Part shown: piece by piece, positions 26,399-35,599 of the stretch | How the letters are laid out: each line of letters starts with the position of its first letter | Position numbering within the stretch: the first letter of the stretch is position 1 | Assembly (NCBI RefSeq): GCF_001750105.1 | Contig: NZ_CP014143.1 | Location: forward strand, 1,364,001-1,428,000 | Length of the DNA: 64,000 nucleotides | Source of the DNA: Microbulbifer aggregans | GTDB lineage: Bacteria > Pseudomonadota > Gammaproteobacteria > Pseudomonadales > Cellvibrionaceae | Direction of reading: 5' to 3' | Made by a program: the position numbers and the translations under genes | The notes under the pieces: generated by a model | The model's database searches: none | The model's input: the letters and a program-made list of their open reading frames with translations, nothing else | What the model was told of the DNA's origin: nothing

Positions 26399-26704
26399 GA
26401 CGCCTCAATGATCCGGGGGTCTGAAGGGGCGCGAATCTTGCGCCGAGTGTGTCCGGAAAGCAATAACTATAGATAACAAAGTGTAAAAAAAAGTTATCGA
26501 AAAACTAAAGGCTTATTCGGTTTTTCCTGTTTTTTTATTGGCGAGGTTTTTGATGCCAGTACGGCAACGTAACAGGGAGTAATTACGTCTTCAAACCGAA
26601 GGTGAGAGTTAAATAATTATTCGGTTTTTATATTCCGGAAGTGCTGACGATAAAATTAAAAAAGGCAGCCCGGGTGGCTGCCTTTTAATGGGGTGTTTTG
26701 CTGT
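26399..26704 (-). promoter_or_regulatory. AT-rich upstream region of the speA operon with repeated motifs
   Basis: 306 bp without a gene. It contains a 13-bp direct repeat TTATTCGGTTTTT at 26513-26525 and 26617-26629, an inverted copy of its core (AAACCGAA, 26594-26601), and an inverted repeat GATAAC/GTTATC (26472-26477, 26493-26498) lying directly upstream of a minus-strand TATAGT box (26466-26471) about 68 nt before the speA ATG. The -35 is an A/T tract, not a consensus box, so an activator or UP-like element may be needed. Confidence 0.4.
26657..26690 (-). terminator. Intrinsic terminator of the DUF6515-like gene copy B
   Basis: On the minus strand AAAAGGCAGCC-ACCCG-GGCTGCCTTTTTTTAATTTT: 11-bp stem and a long T-run, 15 bp after the stop codon at 26705. 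It shields the speA leader from upstream transcription. Confidence 0.85.
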
Positions 26705-27421
26705 TCAGTAATAGATGCCCGGGTTGTCCACGATCCGATAACCGCGGCGGTGGCCGTCCCATAGGTAGTAGGTGTCATAGGCAACGTAGTAGTTACGTCC
26801 GCCAAATACGACACTCACCGCCGAGCCCGGAAGGCTGGTGACGATGGCGCCAATGGGCGGCTGCGCCACGACATAGGCACCCTGGTGCGGACGGTAGAAA
26901 ATGCCATCACTGTAGAAGAAACCGATGCCGCCAAAACTGACGCGGATAAAGTTTTGCGGCAGGTGGCGCCAGCGATAACCGTAGTGATAGTGGGAAGGGC
27001 GCCAGTGGTGACGGTGCTTCCGGTAGTGCTTGCGCTTCTTGTAGTGGCCTCTGTCGCCATGCTTGGCATAGTAAGGCTTACCATAATGGGGGCGTTTATG
27101 GTGGTCGCGATCTTTGCCTTTGCCGTGACCCCAGGCGTGTCCGCTCCCCGGGTGATCGCGGCGGTCATCACGTTTCCAGTGTTTGCCACCCCGGTTCCGG
27201 TCCCAATCCCGATCCTGGCGGTTTTTCGGACGGTGATCGCCCTGGTAGTTTTCGCCCTGGTGGTTTTCGCCGCGGCCGCGATGCTGTTGACGCTGGCGGT
27301 GCTTCTCTTTCTGGTAAGCGCGCTCGAAGGCGGAACCGGCCGGCGAGTTGTCGGCGAGGGCAAGCCCGGGTCCGACGAGCAGCAGGCCGGCGGTGGCGAG
27401 GGTGGTGATTAATGTTTTCAT
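26705..27421 (-). CDS. DUF6515-like secreted basic protein, copy B
   Basis: 238-aa precursor with signal peptide (cleavage after ALA, near residue 23). Residues about 35-150 are extremely rich in Arg, His, Lys, Gly and Asp with many Tyr; the C-terminal part (about 150-238) carries the same unit as copy A: an IGFFYSDGIFYRP segment, PPIGAIVTSLPGSAVSVVFGG, then NYYVAYDTYYLWDG. It is a paralogue of the protein at 20214, on the same strand at the other end of the polyamine operon. ATG 27421 gives the signal peptide; the open frame extends to 27508. A periplasmic or cell-surface place is likely. Function unknown; polyanion or metal binding is possible from composition. Confidence 0.7.
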   Translation of the reverse strand: MKTLITTLATAGLLLVGPGLALADNSPAGSAFERAYQKEKHRQRQQHRGRGENHQGENYQGDHRPKNRQDRDWDRNRGGKHWKRDDRRDHPGSGHAWGHGKGKDRDHHKRPHYGKPYYAKHGDRGHYKKRKHYRKHRHHWRPSHYHYGYRWRHLPQNFIRVSFGGIGFFYSDGIFYRPHQGAYVVAQPPIGAIVTSLPGSAVSVVFGGRNYYVAYDTYYLWDGHRRGYRIVDNPGIYY

Positions 27422-27619
27422 GTCGCTCTCCAAGGTGCCGCTGCTGCGGCCTCTGATACGATGGAGAGCAGTTTGCCGTCCGGCGACTGAATCTTTCCTG
27501 AACCGCATTGGCAGCGCGACAAATCACATCGTGAGGGCGGCCGGTGAAAGTTGAAGGCTTGTTCTAATTTCGCGACGTTCTATGGATTTGAGCAGCTTTT
27601 TACCGAAATTCGGCAAATT

Positions 27620-27648
27620 TTGGTTGTTTTTTGCCCTGTGGCTATATT
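27620..27648 (+). promoter_or_regulatory. Possible promoter of panC
   Basis: TTGGTT (27620-27625), 17-bp spacer, TATATT (27643-27648), about 72 bp before the panC start, in the 298-bp gap between divergent genes. The -35 is weak. Confidence 0.4.
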
Positions 27649-27719
27649 GTGGGCGTCGAATCCTCCGAGTATGATGCCGCGCACATTTGATCCGGGTTAC
27701 CCAGGCGGAGATGAACGGA

Positions 27720-28568
27720 ATGCAAGTCTTTCATCATGTAGCGAGCTTGCGCGAAGCGCTTGCCGAGGCGCGCAGCAATGGCAAGACCATTGGCTTCGTG
27801 CCCACGATGGGCAATCTCCACGATGCCCATATTGAGCTGGTCAAGCTGGCCCAGCAACACTGCGACCTGGTGGTGGTCTCCATCTTCGTCAACCGCCTGC
27901 AGTTCGGCCTCAATGAGGACTGGGACAAGTACCCGCGCACCATGGAGCAGGACATGGCGCGGCTGCGGGCCGTTGAATGTGATTTTCTCTTTCACCCGGA
28001 AGAGAGTGAAATCTATCCCAATGGCATGGACCAGCAGACCCGTGTGGTATGCCCGGCCATGACCGATGTGCTCTGTGGCGCCAGCCGTCCCGGCCATTTC
28101 GAGGGCGTTACCACGGTGGTGGCCAAGCTGTTCAATATTGTGCAGCCGCACAGGGCCGTGTTTGGTATCAAGGACTTCCAGCAGCTGGCGGTGATCCGGC
28201 GGATGACCGAGGACCTGTGTATCCCGGTGGAGATCATTGCGGCACCGGTGCACCGCGAGTCCGATGGGCTGGCGATGAGCTCTCGCAACAGTTACATCAC
28301 CGCCGAAGAGCGTCCGAAGGTGGCCGTGCTGAACCGCTCGCTGAACTGGGTGCGGGAGTCGATTGAGCAGGGCCGGCGGGATTTTGCCGAGCTCGAAGCG
28401 GAGGCGAAAAAAAGGATCGAGGACAGTGGCTTCCAGCTCGATTACTTCTCTATCCGCAACAGTCGCAACCTGGAACCGGCGGCCCACGACGATCGCGAGA
28501 TCACCGTACTGGGCGCAATGTATACCAGCGCCGCGCGACTGATCGACAACGTCTCGCTAGAGCTATAA
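27720..28568 (+). CDS. panC: Pantothenate synthetase
   Basis: 282-aa ATP-dependent ligase joining pantoate and beta-alanine. [12 protein letters not shown] (the HIGH-like nucleotide motif, His34 and His37), [34 protein letters not shown] and the KMSKS-like MSSRN are present. The HIGH-like motif reads HDAH where most members have a glycine before the second histidine. The start at 27720 has GGAG nine nt upstream and the usual MxVF-type N-terminus; ATG 27711 and TTG 27687 are less likely. panB and panD are not adjacent, so panC is a solitary unit. Confidence 0.93.
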   Translation: MQVFHHVASLREALAEARSNGKTIGFVPTMGNLHDAHIELVKLAQQHCDLVVVSIFVNRLQFGLNEDWDKYPRTMEQDMARLRAVECDFLFHPEESEIYPNGMDQQTRVVCPAMTDVLCGASRPGHFEGVTTVVAKLFNIVQPHRAVFGIKDFQQLAVIRRMTEDLCIPVEIIAAPVHRESDGLAMSSRNSYITAEERPKVAVLNRSLNWVRESIEQGRRDFAELEAEAKKRIEDSGFQLDYFSIRNSRNLEPAAHDDREITVLGAMYTSAARLIDNVSLEL

Positions 28569-28595
28569 CAGGTACCGATCAGACGGTTGAAAGAT

Positions 28596-28622
28596 GGGCG
28601 GTCAGCAACCGCCCGTTCTTTA
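28596..28622 (+). terminator. Probable terminator of panC
   Basis: 7-bp stem GGGCGGT/ACCGCCC with CAGCA loop followed by GTTCTTT, between convergent panC and the cupin gene. Confidence 0.6.
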
Positions 28623-28973
28623 CTCTTCGTAGATGGCGTAAAACTTCTTTACGCTGCCCACAGTTTCCCAGCTGCCCTCAAAGCCCGCCGGAATACAGAA
28701 GGCGTCGCCCATGACGACGCGCTCACTGTGACCGTCCGCATCGGTGATGATCGCCTCTCCGTCGATGATGTAGCAGAACTCATCTTCGCTATAGCTGAGC
28801 TTCCACTTGCCCGCGTCTGAAGACCAGACCCCGCAGAAGAAATTTTCCTTGGCGTTGGTAAAAAAGTGCTCGGTGAGTTGCTGGGGCTTGCCGGCCAGCA
28901 GCTTCTCTTCGGCTACCGGACCTGCTTCCCGCTCACCCTGGCCCTCTACGATGCGCAGTAATTTCTTGTTCAT
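28620..28973 (-). CDS. Small cupin-domain protein
   Basis: 117 aa, single cupin barrel. FFCGVWSSDAGKWKLSYSEDEFCYIIDGEAII is the first cupin motif region (Glu in place of some of the His ligands) and GDAFCIPAGFEGSWETV the second. This resembles the ureidoglycine-aminohydrolase-like (DUF861) cupins, few of which have known function. Good GAGGTG ribosome-binding site. Divergent from acs across 255 bp. Confidence 0.8.
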   Translation of the reverse strand: MNKKLLRIVEGQGEREAGPVAEEKLLAGKPQQLTEHFFTNAKENFFCGVWSSDAGKWKLSYSEDEFCYIIDGEAIITDADGHSERVVMGDAFCIPAGFEGSWETVGSVKKFYAIYEE

Positions 28974-29228
28974 GTTTCACCTCAAAATGTGATCACTTTT
29001 TTGTGGCGTTATTGTGCCCGGCTTTCTCTAAAAATGGCACCGCAATTGCTGTCGGGCCGTGAAAGCCGCCGGGGAGCGGCGTACCATGAAATAGAGACCA
29101 AGGTGACAGCGTTGTCATTTTGCCGCCTTGAATGCTATAACTGGCCGACAAGATTGATCGCTCCGGAGCAGGCTGATGCGCACGGGGCGGTGCGATGAAA
29201 CCCGATAATTCTAATAAGGGAGAGAACG

Positions 29229-31166
29229 ATGTCCGAAGTCCACATCCGCCGGGTGCCGGCGGAGTTCGCCGCAGAAGCACATATCCGTGCCGAAGACTAC
29301 GAGAAGCTCTACCACCAGTCCGTCGAGGATCCGGATGCGTTCTGGGCCCAGCAGGCCAAGGACTTCCTTCAGTGGCAGAAACCGTTTACCAAAGTTTGCG
29401 AAGAGGACCTGAAGCGCGGACACGCGGCCTGGTTTGCCGACGGTGCGCTGAATGTCACCGTCAACTGTATCGACCGTCACCTGCCCGCCCGCGCCCAACA
29501 GACGGCAATCATCTGGGAGGGCGATGATCCCGCTGACAGTAAGACCATCACCTACGGTGAGCTGCACGAGCAGGTCTGCCGCCTGGCCAATCTTCTGCGA
29601 GCCAGGGGTGTGAAGAAGGGCGATCGGGTCTGTATTTACATGCCAATGATCCCTGAAGCCGCCTACGCCATGCTGGCCTGTGCCCGCATCGGCGCCGTGC
29701 ACTCGGTTGTGTTCGGCGGCTTCTCCCCGGATTCCCTCAAAGATCGCATCCTGGACAGCGACTGTCGGGTGGTCATCACGGCCGATGAAGGCGTGCGCGG
29801 TGGCAAGAAAGTACCGCTCAAAGCCAATGTGGATCAGGCCCTCTCCAGCTGCCCGGATGTCCACACCGCGATCGTGGTCAAGCGCACCGGTGCCAATGTG
29901 GACTGGCACAGCAAACGCGATATCTGGTATGCCGAGTCCGTGGCCGAGCAGAATGCGGAGTGCGAGCCGGAAGTGATGAATGCGGAGGATCCGCTTTTCA
30001 TCCTGTATACCTCCGGATCTACCGGCAAGCCGAAGGGCGTACTGCACACCACTGCAGGTTATCTATTGATGGCCTCGATGACTTTCAAGTACACCTTCGA
30101 TTACAAAGAGGGGGATGTCTTCTGGTGTACCGCCGATGTGGGCTGGATCACCGGACACAGCTATATCGTCTACGGCCCCCTTTCCGCCGGCGCCATCAGC
30201 CTGATGTTCGAGGGGGTTCCCACCTATCCGGACGCATCGCGCTGCTGGGAGGTTGTCGACAAGCACCAGGTCAATATTTTCTACACCGCCCCCACCGCCA
30301 TCCGTGCCCTGATGGGGGCCGGCGACGAGTACGTGACGAAAACCGATCGCAGCTCCCTGAAGCTGCTCGGTACGGTGGGCGAACCCATCAACCCGGAAGC
30401 CTGGGAGTGGTACTACCAGGTGGTGGGCGATGAGCGCTGCCCGATCGTTGACACCTGGTGGCAGACAGAAACCGGTGCCCACCTGATCACACCATTGCCC
30501 GGTGCCATCGATATGAAACCGGGTTCAGCCACCAAGCCATTCTTTGGGGTGCAACCAGCGTTGCTGGATGAGAAAGGCCGTGAAATTGACGGCGAGGGTG
30601 AGGGCGCCCTGGTGATGAAGGCCAGCTGGCCGAGCATGATCCGCTCGGTGTTCGGCGATCACCAGCGCATGATCGATACCTATTTCTCCTCCTTCCCCGG
30701 CTATTACTTTACCGGTGACGGCGCGCGTCGTGATGCAGACGGTTACTACTGGATCACCGGCCGTATCGATGACGTGCTCAATGTCTCAGGCCACCGCCTG
30801 GGCACGGCGGAGATTGAGAGTGCTATTGTCCTGCATGACGATACCGCCGAGGCCGCGGTGGTGGGATACCCGCACGATATCAAGGGGCAGGGCATCTACG
30901 CCTATGTCACACTCAAGTCCGGCCACGAGCCTTCCGATGCGTTGCGCCAGGAACTGATCGACCTGTGCGTGAAGGAGATCGGTCCCATCGCCAAGCCGGA
31001 TATCATCCAGTGGGCGCCAGGGCTGCCGAAGACCCGCTCCGGTAAGATCATGCGCCGCATCCTGCGCAAGATTGCCTGCAATGAGCTGGAGAACCTGGGC
31101 GACACCTCGACGCTCGCCGACCCCTCGGTGGTGGACGAGCTCATCGAGCACCGTGCCAATTGCTAG
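29229..31166 (+). CDS. acs: Acetyl-coenzyme A synthetase
   Basis: 645-aa AMP-forming enzyme, acetate to acetyl-Co[13 protein letters not shown] (about 261-272, P-loop), [23 protein letters not shown] and the C-terminal [10 protein letters not shown] with the acetylation-regulated Lys606 are intact. Full length (E. coli 652 aa). AGGGAG ribosome-binding site 8 nt before ATG. Reversible acetylation of Lys606 would switch it off; no acetyltransferase of the Pat type is adjacent. Confidence 0.97.
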   Translation: MSEVHIRRVPAEFAAEAHIRAEDYEKLYHQSVEDPDAFWAQQAKDFLQWQKPFTKVCEEDLKRGHAAWFADGALNVTVNCIDRHLPARAQQTAIIWEGDDPADSKTITYGELHEQVCRLANLLRARGVKKGDRVCIYMPMIPEAAYAMLACARIGAVHSVVFGGFSPDSLKDRILDSDCRVVITADEGVRGGKKVPLKANVDQALSSCPDVHTAIVVKRTGANVDWHSKRDIWYAESVAEQNAECEPEVMNAEDPLFILYTSGSTGKPKGVLHTTAGYLLMASMTFKYTFDYKEGDVFWCTADVGWITGHSYIVYGPLSAGAISLMFEGVPTYPDASRCWEVVDKHQVNIFYTAPTAIRALMGAGDEYVTKTDRSSLKLLGTVGEPINPEAWEWYYQVVGDERCPIVDTWWQTETGAHLITPLPGAIDMKPGSATKPFFGVQPALLDEKGREIDGEGEGALVMKASWPSMIRSVFGDHQRMIDTYFSSFPGYYFTGDGARRDADGYYWITGRIDDVLNVSGHRLGTAEIESAIVLHDDTAEAAVVGYPHDIKGQGIYAYVTLKSGHEPSDALRQELIDLCVKEIGPIAKPDIIQWAPGLPKTRSGKIMRRILRKIACNELENLGDTSTLADPSVVDELIEHRANC

Positions 31167-31188
31167 TGCAGTGAGTCTGCTGTAATCG

Positions 31189-31213
31189 AAAGCCGGGCAT
31201 TGCCCGGCTTTTT
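31189..31213 (+). terminator. Intrinsic terminator of acs
   Basis: 10-bp stem AAAGCCGGGC/GCCCGGCTTT with ATT loop and following T-run. Confidence 0.88.
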
Positions 31214-31253
31214 AATTTATCGTGCTGCACGAGTCGGATTTACGGATTTCAGC

Positions 31254-31712
31254 ATGGACGTCACCATTGAAGAACGTATCGCGGTACCGGGCAGCCTGGT
31301 GCAGCATGAGTATCTCTGCCAGCACTACCGCTTCAATGCCGAGCAGCGTCTCAAGGCATTCAATTTTTTTGTGGTGCTGACCATGTTTGCCGAGGGCGGG
31401 ATCTTTACTGCGGTGGAAAAAGACTTTCATCCACTGATCCTCGCGCTGTTGGGCGGTTTTGTGCTGATCCTCTGTGTGGTGTTCTGGCTTGTGGACGCGC
31501 GTAGCCGGCAACTGTTGCAGCTGGCGGTGCCGGGGCTTCGTCGCCTCGAGCAGGACCTGCCGCCGGAAGCGCGACTTTTCTCTCGCGATGCGGAAAAGCG
31601 AGGCTCACTGGCACGCTATACGTTTGCCATTCGTGCGCTGTTGCTTGCACAGTTTCTGTTTGGGTTCGGTGTGGCGCTGTTCGGTCTCTGGCAGTGGGGT
31701 CAGGGGTTATGA
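31254..31712 (+). CDS. Hypothetical inner-membrane protein
   Basis: 152 aa. Charged N-terminus (about 1-40), two adjacent hydrophobic segments (about 40-57 and 63-85), a soluble basic/acidic loop (86-125), and a third segment (about 127-150). No family recognised. ATG 31254 is chosen because the upstream part of the open frame overlaps the acs terminator. Its stop overlaps the start of the acetyltransferase (ATGA), so the two are a unit. Confidence 0.6.
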   Translation: MDVTIEERIAVPGSLVQHEYLCQHYRFNAEQRLKAFNFFVVLTMFAEGGIFTAVEKDFHPLILALLGGFVLILCVVFWLVDARSRQLLQLAVPGLRRLEQDLPPEARLFSRDAEKRGSLARYTFAIRALLLAQFLFGFGVALFGLWQWGQGL

Positions 31713-32272
31713 ACCCGGACGGCTTTGAAGGCAGGCTGCCGGAGATCCCCGGCGATTCACTGCATTTGCGCTGGCTCGAGCCGGCAGATCTGCCCGCCCT
31801 GCGGGCCATTTTTGGCGACCCGGAAATAGTGCGCTTTATGGCAGTCTCCTGTCTGCACACCGATGCGAACGCTGAAGCTTTCCTGCTCTCGATCCTCGAG
31901 GGTTTTATCTCCGGCAATCTCTACCAATGGGGCGTCGAGTTTCAGGGCGAGATTGTCGGCACCTGCACGCTGGCGCAGATTGATCGCGACAATCGCCGTG
32001 CCGAGCTCGGCTTTGCCCTGGCGCGTAGTTTTCACGGGCGCGGCCTGATGGGGCGGGCAGTGCCGCTGTTGCTGGATTTCGCCTTCGGGCGCCTTGGGTT
32101 GCACCGGATTGAGGCCGACGTGGACCCTCGCAACCTGGCCTCCCTGAAGCTGCTGGAAAAGCTCGGTTTTCGCCATGAGGGCGTGCTGCGGGACCGCTGG
32201 CTCGAGGCTGATGGTTTCCAGGACTCGGTGATGCTGGGACTGTTGAGGCGGGAGTGGCGCGGGCACGACTAA
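31709..32272 (+). CDS. GNAT-family N-acetyltransferase (RimJ/RimL-like)
   Basis: 187 aa. The acetyl-CoA-binding segment is LARSFHGRGLMGRAV (Q/RxxGxG/A pattern), followed by HRIEADVDPRNLASLKLLEKLGFRHEGVLRD, the RimJ/RimL-type C-terminal half (given as family pattern). Such enzymes acetylate protein N-termini or small molecules. ATGA overlap with the membrane-protein gene. Substrate unknown. Confidence 0.85.
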   Translation: MNPDGFEGRLPEIPGDSLHLRWLEPADLPALRAIFGDPEIVRFMAVSCLHTDANAEAFLLSILEGFISGNLYQWGVEFQGEIVGTCTLAQIDRDNRRAELGFALARSFHGRGLMGRAVPLLLDFAFGRLGLHRIEADVDPRNLASLKLLEKLGFRHEGVLRDRWLEADGFQDSVMLGLLRREWRGHD

Positions 32273-32624
32273 CACTGCAGGGCGGGAGGCTGCTATTCGC
32301 CACACCCACCGGGACGCGGTGAAAACCGTCGCCCAAACCGTCCGGCGCCCGGGGCAGGGGGGTGGCTCGGTCGCCAGGTTACTCAGTTCAGTATTGCGGG
32401 CGCACCACGGGGCTAAGGCGAACTGCTTCTGCGAGGCCCTCAGCAATGAATACCGCAAGCGACTAATGCCGCAAGCCAGCGCGTCTCCCTCTTCCATTGC
32501 TAGCCGAAACAGGCAGCTTCCGAGCAGCTGCACTATAAGTTGTATCTTCTCTACGAATCGACCGGGCGTCTTTACCGACGCACGGGCCATGGCATTCGCG
32601 ACGTTGCGAGAGGGTACCAACACT

Positions 32625-32996
32625 ATGCTCGATCACATCGGTCTCCATGTTCACAGCTATGAGCGCAGCAAGGAATTCTATCGGCTGGCCCTGGCACCGC
32701 TGGGTTATGAGCTGATCGTGGAATTCAATGAGTGGGCGGGTTTTGGTTGGGCCGACAAGCCCGATCTGTGGATAAAAGGTGGCAATACCACTACGCCGGG
32801 CGTGCATATTGCCTATCGCGCAGAGGACCGTGAGACCGTGGACAACTTTTACCGTGCAGCCATCGACGCTGGCGGCAAAGACAATGGGGCGCCGGGTCTG
32901 CGCCCGGAATATCACGAGCACTATTACGCGGCCTATGTGCTCGACCCAGACGGGAATAATCTGGAGGTTGTCTGTCACCTGCCGGATGTCCAGTGA
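32625..32996 (+). CDS. VOC (glyoxalase/bleomycin resistance/dioxygenase) family protein
   Basis: 123 aa, one vicinal-oxygen-chelate domain. MLDHIGLHVHSYERSKEFY, GVHIAYRAEDRETVDNFY and YAAYVLDPDGNNLEVVCH are the paired beta-alpha-beta halves; metal ligands are His4 or His8 and the Glu in NLEVV. The open frame extends to 32319 but only the part from ATG 32625 is family-like and it has GAGAGGG upstream. The 350 bp before it (32273-32624) hold no other gene that I can support. Confidence 0.82.
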   Translation: MLDHIGLHVHSYERSKEFYRLALAPLGYELIVEFNEWAGFGWADKPDLWIKGGNTTTPGVHIAYRAEDRETVDNFYRAAIDAGGKDNGAPGLRPEYHEHYYAAYVLDPDGNNLEVVCHLPDVQ

Positions 32997-33033
32997 CCGG
33001 GTATAGAACCACGGGCAGAGGAGCCCGAATGCC

Positions 33034-33414
33034 ATGACACCGAACACTGCCAATCGACTGCTCAAGCTGTTCCTCATCCTATTCGGGCTGTTTTTTATTT
33101 TTGGCCTCTACCCGATGATGATGTGGATCTGGCCCGAGGGCTGGGGGTGGGAGCCGCGCCAGCATGAATACGAACAGATGATTATGGGGATTTATGCGAC
33201 GCTGGGTGTTTTTCTGATCCTCGCCGCCAAAGATCCCGGAGCCAACGCCAGTCTGATCTGGTTTACGGTCTGGTCCAGCGTGGTTCATGGCGCCATCATG
33301 CTGGTGCAGGCCATCGTCGATTCCTCTGAACGGATGAACATGTTGGGTGACGTGCCGGCTCTGTTTCTGGTGGCGTTGCTGCTCGGTTATCTGATGAAGA
33401 AACGGCAAGCATAG
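33034..33414 (+). CDS. Small membrane protein (DUF6632-like)
   Basis: 126 aa with four hydrophobic segments (about 10-32, 48-65, 70-92, 102-121). The conserved-looking YPMMMWIWPEGWGW and WSSVVHGAIMLVQA resemble DUF6632 proteins; function unknown. It begins 37 nt after the VOC gene. The following 294 bp up to srkA contain only unsupported short open frames. Confidence 0.6.
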   Translation: MTPNTANRLLKLFLILFGLFFIFGLYPMMMWIWPEGWGWEPRQHEYEQMIMGIYATLGVFLILAAKDPGANASLIWFTVWSSVVHGAIMLVQAIVDSSERMNMLGDVPALFLVALLLGYLMKKRQA

Positions 33415-33708
33415 AGGGCGGCAATGGCATTCATTACCAGGTTCAATTTCCCCCGTCATTGGCTATCCCCTAGTGTGCAAAGCAACGTGGTACACCAGCC
33501 GGGTGTGCCGCCAGTTGTCAGGAGAAGTGCCATGAGAGCAGCGGTAATATCCATGGTCATGCGATCGCTCTGCGATTTCGCAGGAGAAGTGAACGAACGG
33601 ACTGAGAAGCCGGATTGAAGTGACGCGGTGGTCTCTGCAGCCGGCGCCAGTTGGCCCGGCCGCCCCGTCGCGTTAGCATTGGCGGCCATTAGCCAGCCGG
33701 TAGCTTCC

Positions 33709-34695
33709 ATGCCCCAGAGCCACCATCCCTACGACGCCCTGACGCCCGATGTGGTGATCGACTCCGTCGAGTCAGTCGGACTCTGGTCCGACGCGAGGAT
33801 CTTTCCCCTCAACAGCTACGAAAACCGCGTCTACCAGGTGGGCATTGAGGGCGCGGAGCCCCTGATCGCAAAATTTTACCGTCCGGGGCGCTGGACGGAT
33901 GCGCAAATCCTTGAAGAGCACGCCTTTGCCCACGAGCTGGTCGCCGCCGAGATTCCGGTAGTGGCACCGCTCGCGTTTGACGGGCAGACCCTGATGGAGC
34001 ACCAGGGATTTCGCTTCGCCCTGTTCCCGCGCAGAGGGGGGCGGCAGGTGGAGCTGGATAATTTCGATCACCTGGAGCAGGTGGGAACCATGCTCGGCCG
34101 TATTCACGCGGTGGGTGCTGCACGCGCCTTCGAACACCGCCCGGCTCTGACCCTGCAGCACTTCGCGATCGATAGTCGCGATTTCATCCTTGAGGGAGAC
34201 TTCCTGCCGCCGGAGAACCGCTCGGCGTACGAGAGCGTGACCGCCCATATCATCGAGCAGATAGCGCCGCTCTTCGACCAGCCCTGGCGGCAGTTGCGGT
34301 TACATGGTGATTGCCATGCGGGCAACTTCCTGTGGCGCGACGATACCCCCTGGTTTGTGGACCTGGACGATTGCCTCACCGGGCCTGCCATTCAGGATAT
34401 CTGGATGCTTATATCAGGCAGCCGCGATGAGCAGACGGCCTATCTGGATACGGTAATCGAGGGGTACGAGACTTTCACTCCCTTCGATCCACGGGAGCTG
34501 CAGCTGGTTGAGCCACTGCGCTGCCTGCGGCAGATGCACCACGCGGCCTGGCTCGCCCGGCGCTGGCAGGACCCTGCGTTTCCAATGGCTTTCCCCTGGT
34601 TCAATACCCCGCGGTTTTGGGCGGAGCATATACTGGCACTGCGCGAGCAGCAGGCGGCGTTGCGCGAGCCGCCGCTGACGCTGGGCGCGGTCTGA
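33709..34695 (+). CDS. srkA: Stress response serine/threonine protein kinase SrkA (YihE)
   Basis: 328-aa aminoglycoside-phosphotransferase-fold kinase. NSYENRVYQVGIEG (nucleotide loop), LIAKFYRPGRWTDAQILEEH (catalytic lysine and helix C), LHGDCHAGNFLW (catalytic loop) and FVDLDDCLTGPAIQD (metal-binding DxD) are all present. Known members protect against envelope stress and programmed death by opposing MazEF-like damage. ATG 33709 gives the usual short N-terminus; the open frame extends to 33628. It precedes cysE by 21 bp. Confidence 0.92.
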   Translation: MPQSHHPYDALTPDVVIDSVESVGLWSDARIFPLNSYENRVYQVGIEGAEPLIAKFYRPGRWTDAQILEEHAFAHELVAAEIPVVAPLAFDGQTLMEHQGFRFALFPRRGGRQVELDNFDHLEQVGTMLGRIHAVGAARAFEHRPALTLQHFAIDSRDFILEGDFLPPENRSAYESVTAHIIEQIAPLFDQPWRQLRLHGDCHAGNFLWRDDTPWFVDLDDCLTGPAIQDIWMLISGSRDEQTAYLDTVIEGYETFTPFDPRELQLVEPLRCLRQMHHAAWLARRWQDPAFPMAFPWFNTPRFWAEHILALREQQAALREPPLTLGAV

Positions 34696-34716
34696 GCAGA
34701 AGGAAGACGAGAGACG

Positions 34717-35526
34717 ATGACAGCTCATGAAGGCGATGCCCTGTGGCGGGAGATCCGCACTGGCGTAGCGACACAGGCGGAACTGGAGCCGATATTGGCG
34801 AGTTTCCTCCACGCCACGATTCTCAATCACGCAACCCTGGAGCAGGCGCTGAGCTTCCACCTGGCCAACAAGCTGGACAGCCCGGTGGCGCCGGCATTGC
34901 TGATCCGGGAAGTGATTGACGAGGCGCTGACCGCCGATCCAGCAATCGGTAAAGCGGCCCGTGCCGACCTCAGTGCGGTCTTCCAGCGGGACTCGGCCTG
35001 CAAGTCACTCTACGAGCCATTTCTCTACTTCAAGGGTTACCATGCCCTGCAGGCCTATCGTGTCGCCCACTGGCTGTGGCTGGAGGGACGCCGCTCGCTG
35101 GCCCTGTTTCTGCAGCATCGCATTTCGGTGGTGTTCAGCGTCGATATCCACCCGGCTGCCGCACTGGGGCAGGGCATTCTGCTGGACCATGCCACCGGCA
35201 TCGTGATCGGTGAAACCGCGGTGGTGGAGGATAACGTTTCCATCATGCAGTCGGTCACGCTCGGCGGCACCGGCAAGGAGACGGGTGACCGCCACCCGAA
35301 AGTGCGCGAGGGTGTGCTGATCGGCGCGGGCAGTAAAGTGCTCGGCAATATCGAAATCGGTCGCTGCACACAGGTGGCCTCTGGCAGTGTGGTATTGAAG
35401 TCGGTGCCGGAAAAGAAACTGGTGGCAGGGGTGCCGGCCAGAGTCATCTGCGATGCCAGCTGCGAGCAGCCGGCACTCTCCATGGATCAGTGTGCGCTGA
35501 CTCAGGTGGAACGACAGCTCCCCTGA
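34717..35526 (+). CDS. cysE: Serine O-acetyltransferase
   Basis: 269-aa first enzyme of cysteine synthesis, L-serine plus acetyl-CoA to O-acetylserine. The N-terminal helical domain (LFSLANKLDS-type, about 1-140) precedes the left-handed beta-helix with hexapeptide repeats: VDIHPAAALGQGILLDHATG, VVEDNVSIMQSVTLGG and VLIGAGSKVLGNIEIG. Catalytic Asp/His (DIHPAA and DRHPKV) are present. The C-terminal tail, through which CysK binds and feedback occurs, ends VERQLP rather than in the usual Ile, so complex formation with CysK is doubtful. Confidence 0.95.
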   Translation: MTAHEGDALWREIRTGVATQAELEPILASFLHATILNHATLEQALSFHLANKLDSPVAPALLIREVIDEALTADPAIGKAARADLSAVFQRDSACKSLYEPFLYFKGYHALQAYRVAHWLWLEGRRSLALFLQHRISVVFSVDIHPAAALGQGILLDHATGIVIGETAVVEDNVSIMQSVTLGGTGKETGDRHPKVREGVLIGAGSKVLGNIEIGRCTQVASGSVVLKSVPEKKLVAGVPARVICDASCEQPALSMDQCALTQVERQLP

Positions 35527-35599
35527 GGCGGTCAAAGGCACCGTTTACCGCCGTGCAATCCCGCGTGGCGGCGAAGCAAAGGAAGCTATTCTTACAGGC

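Noticed and set aside
28974..28995. Palindrome GTGATCAC in the acs/cupin gap as a CRP-type site
   Set aside because: It is only 8 bp and lacks the N6-spaced TGTGA/TCACA half-sites, so no regulator can be named.
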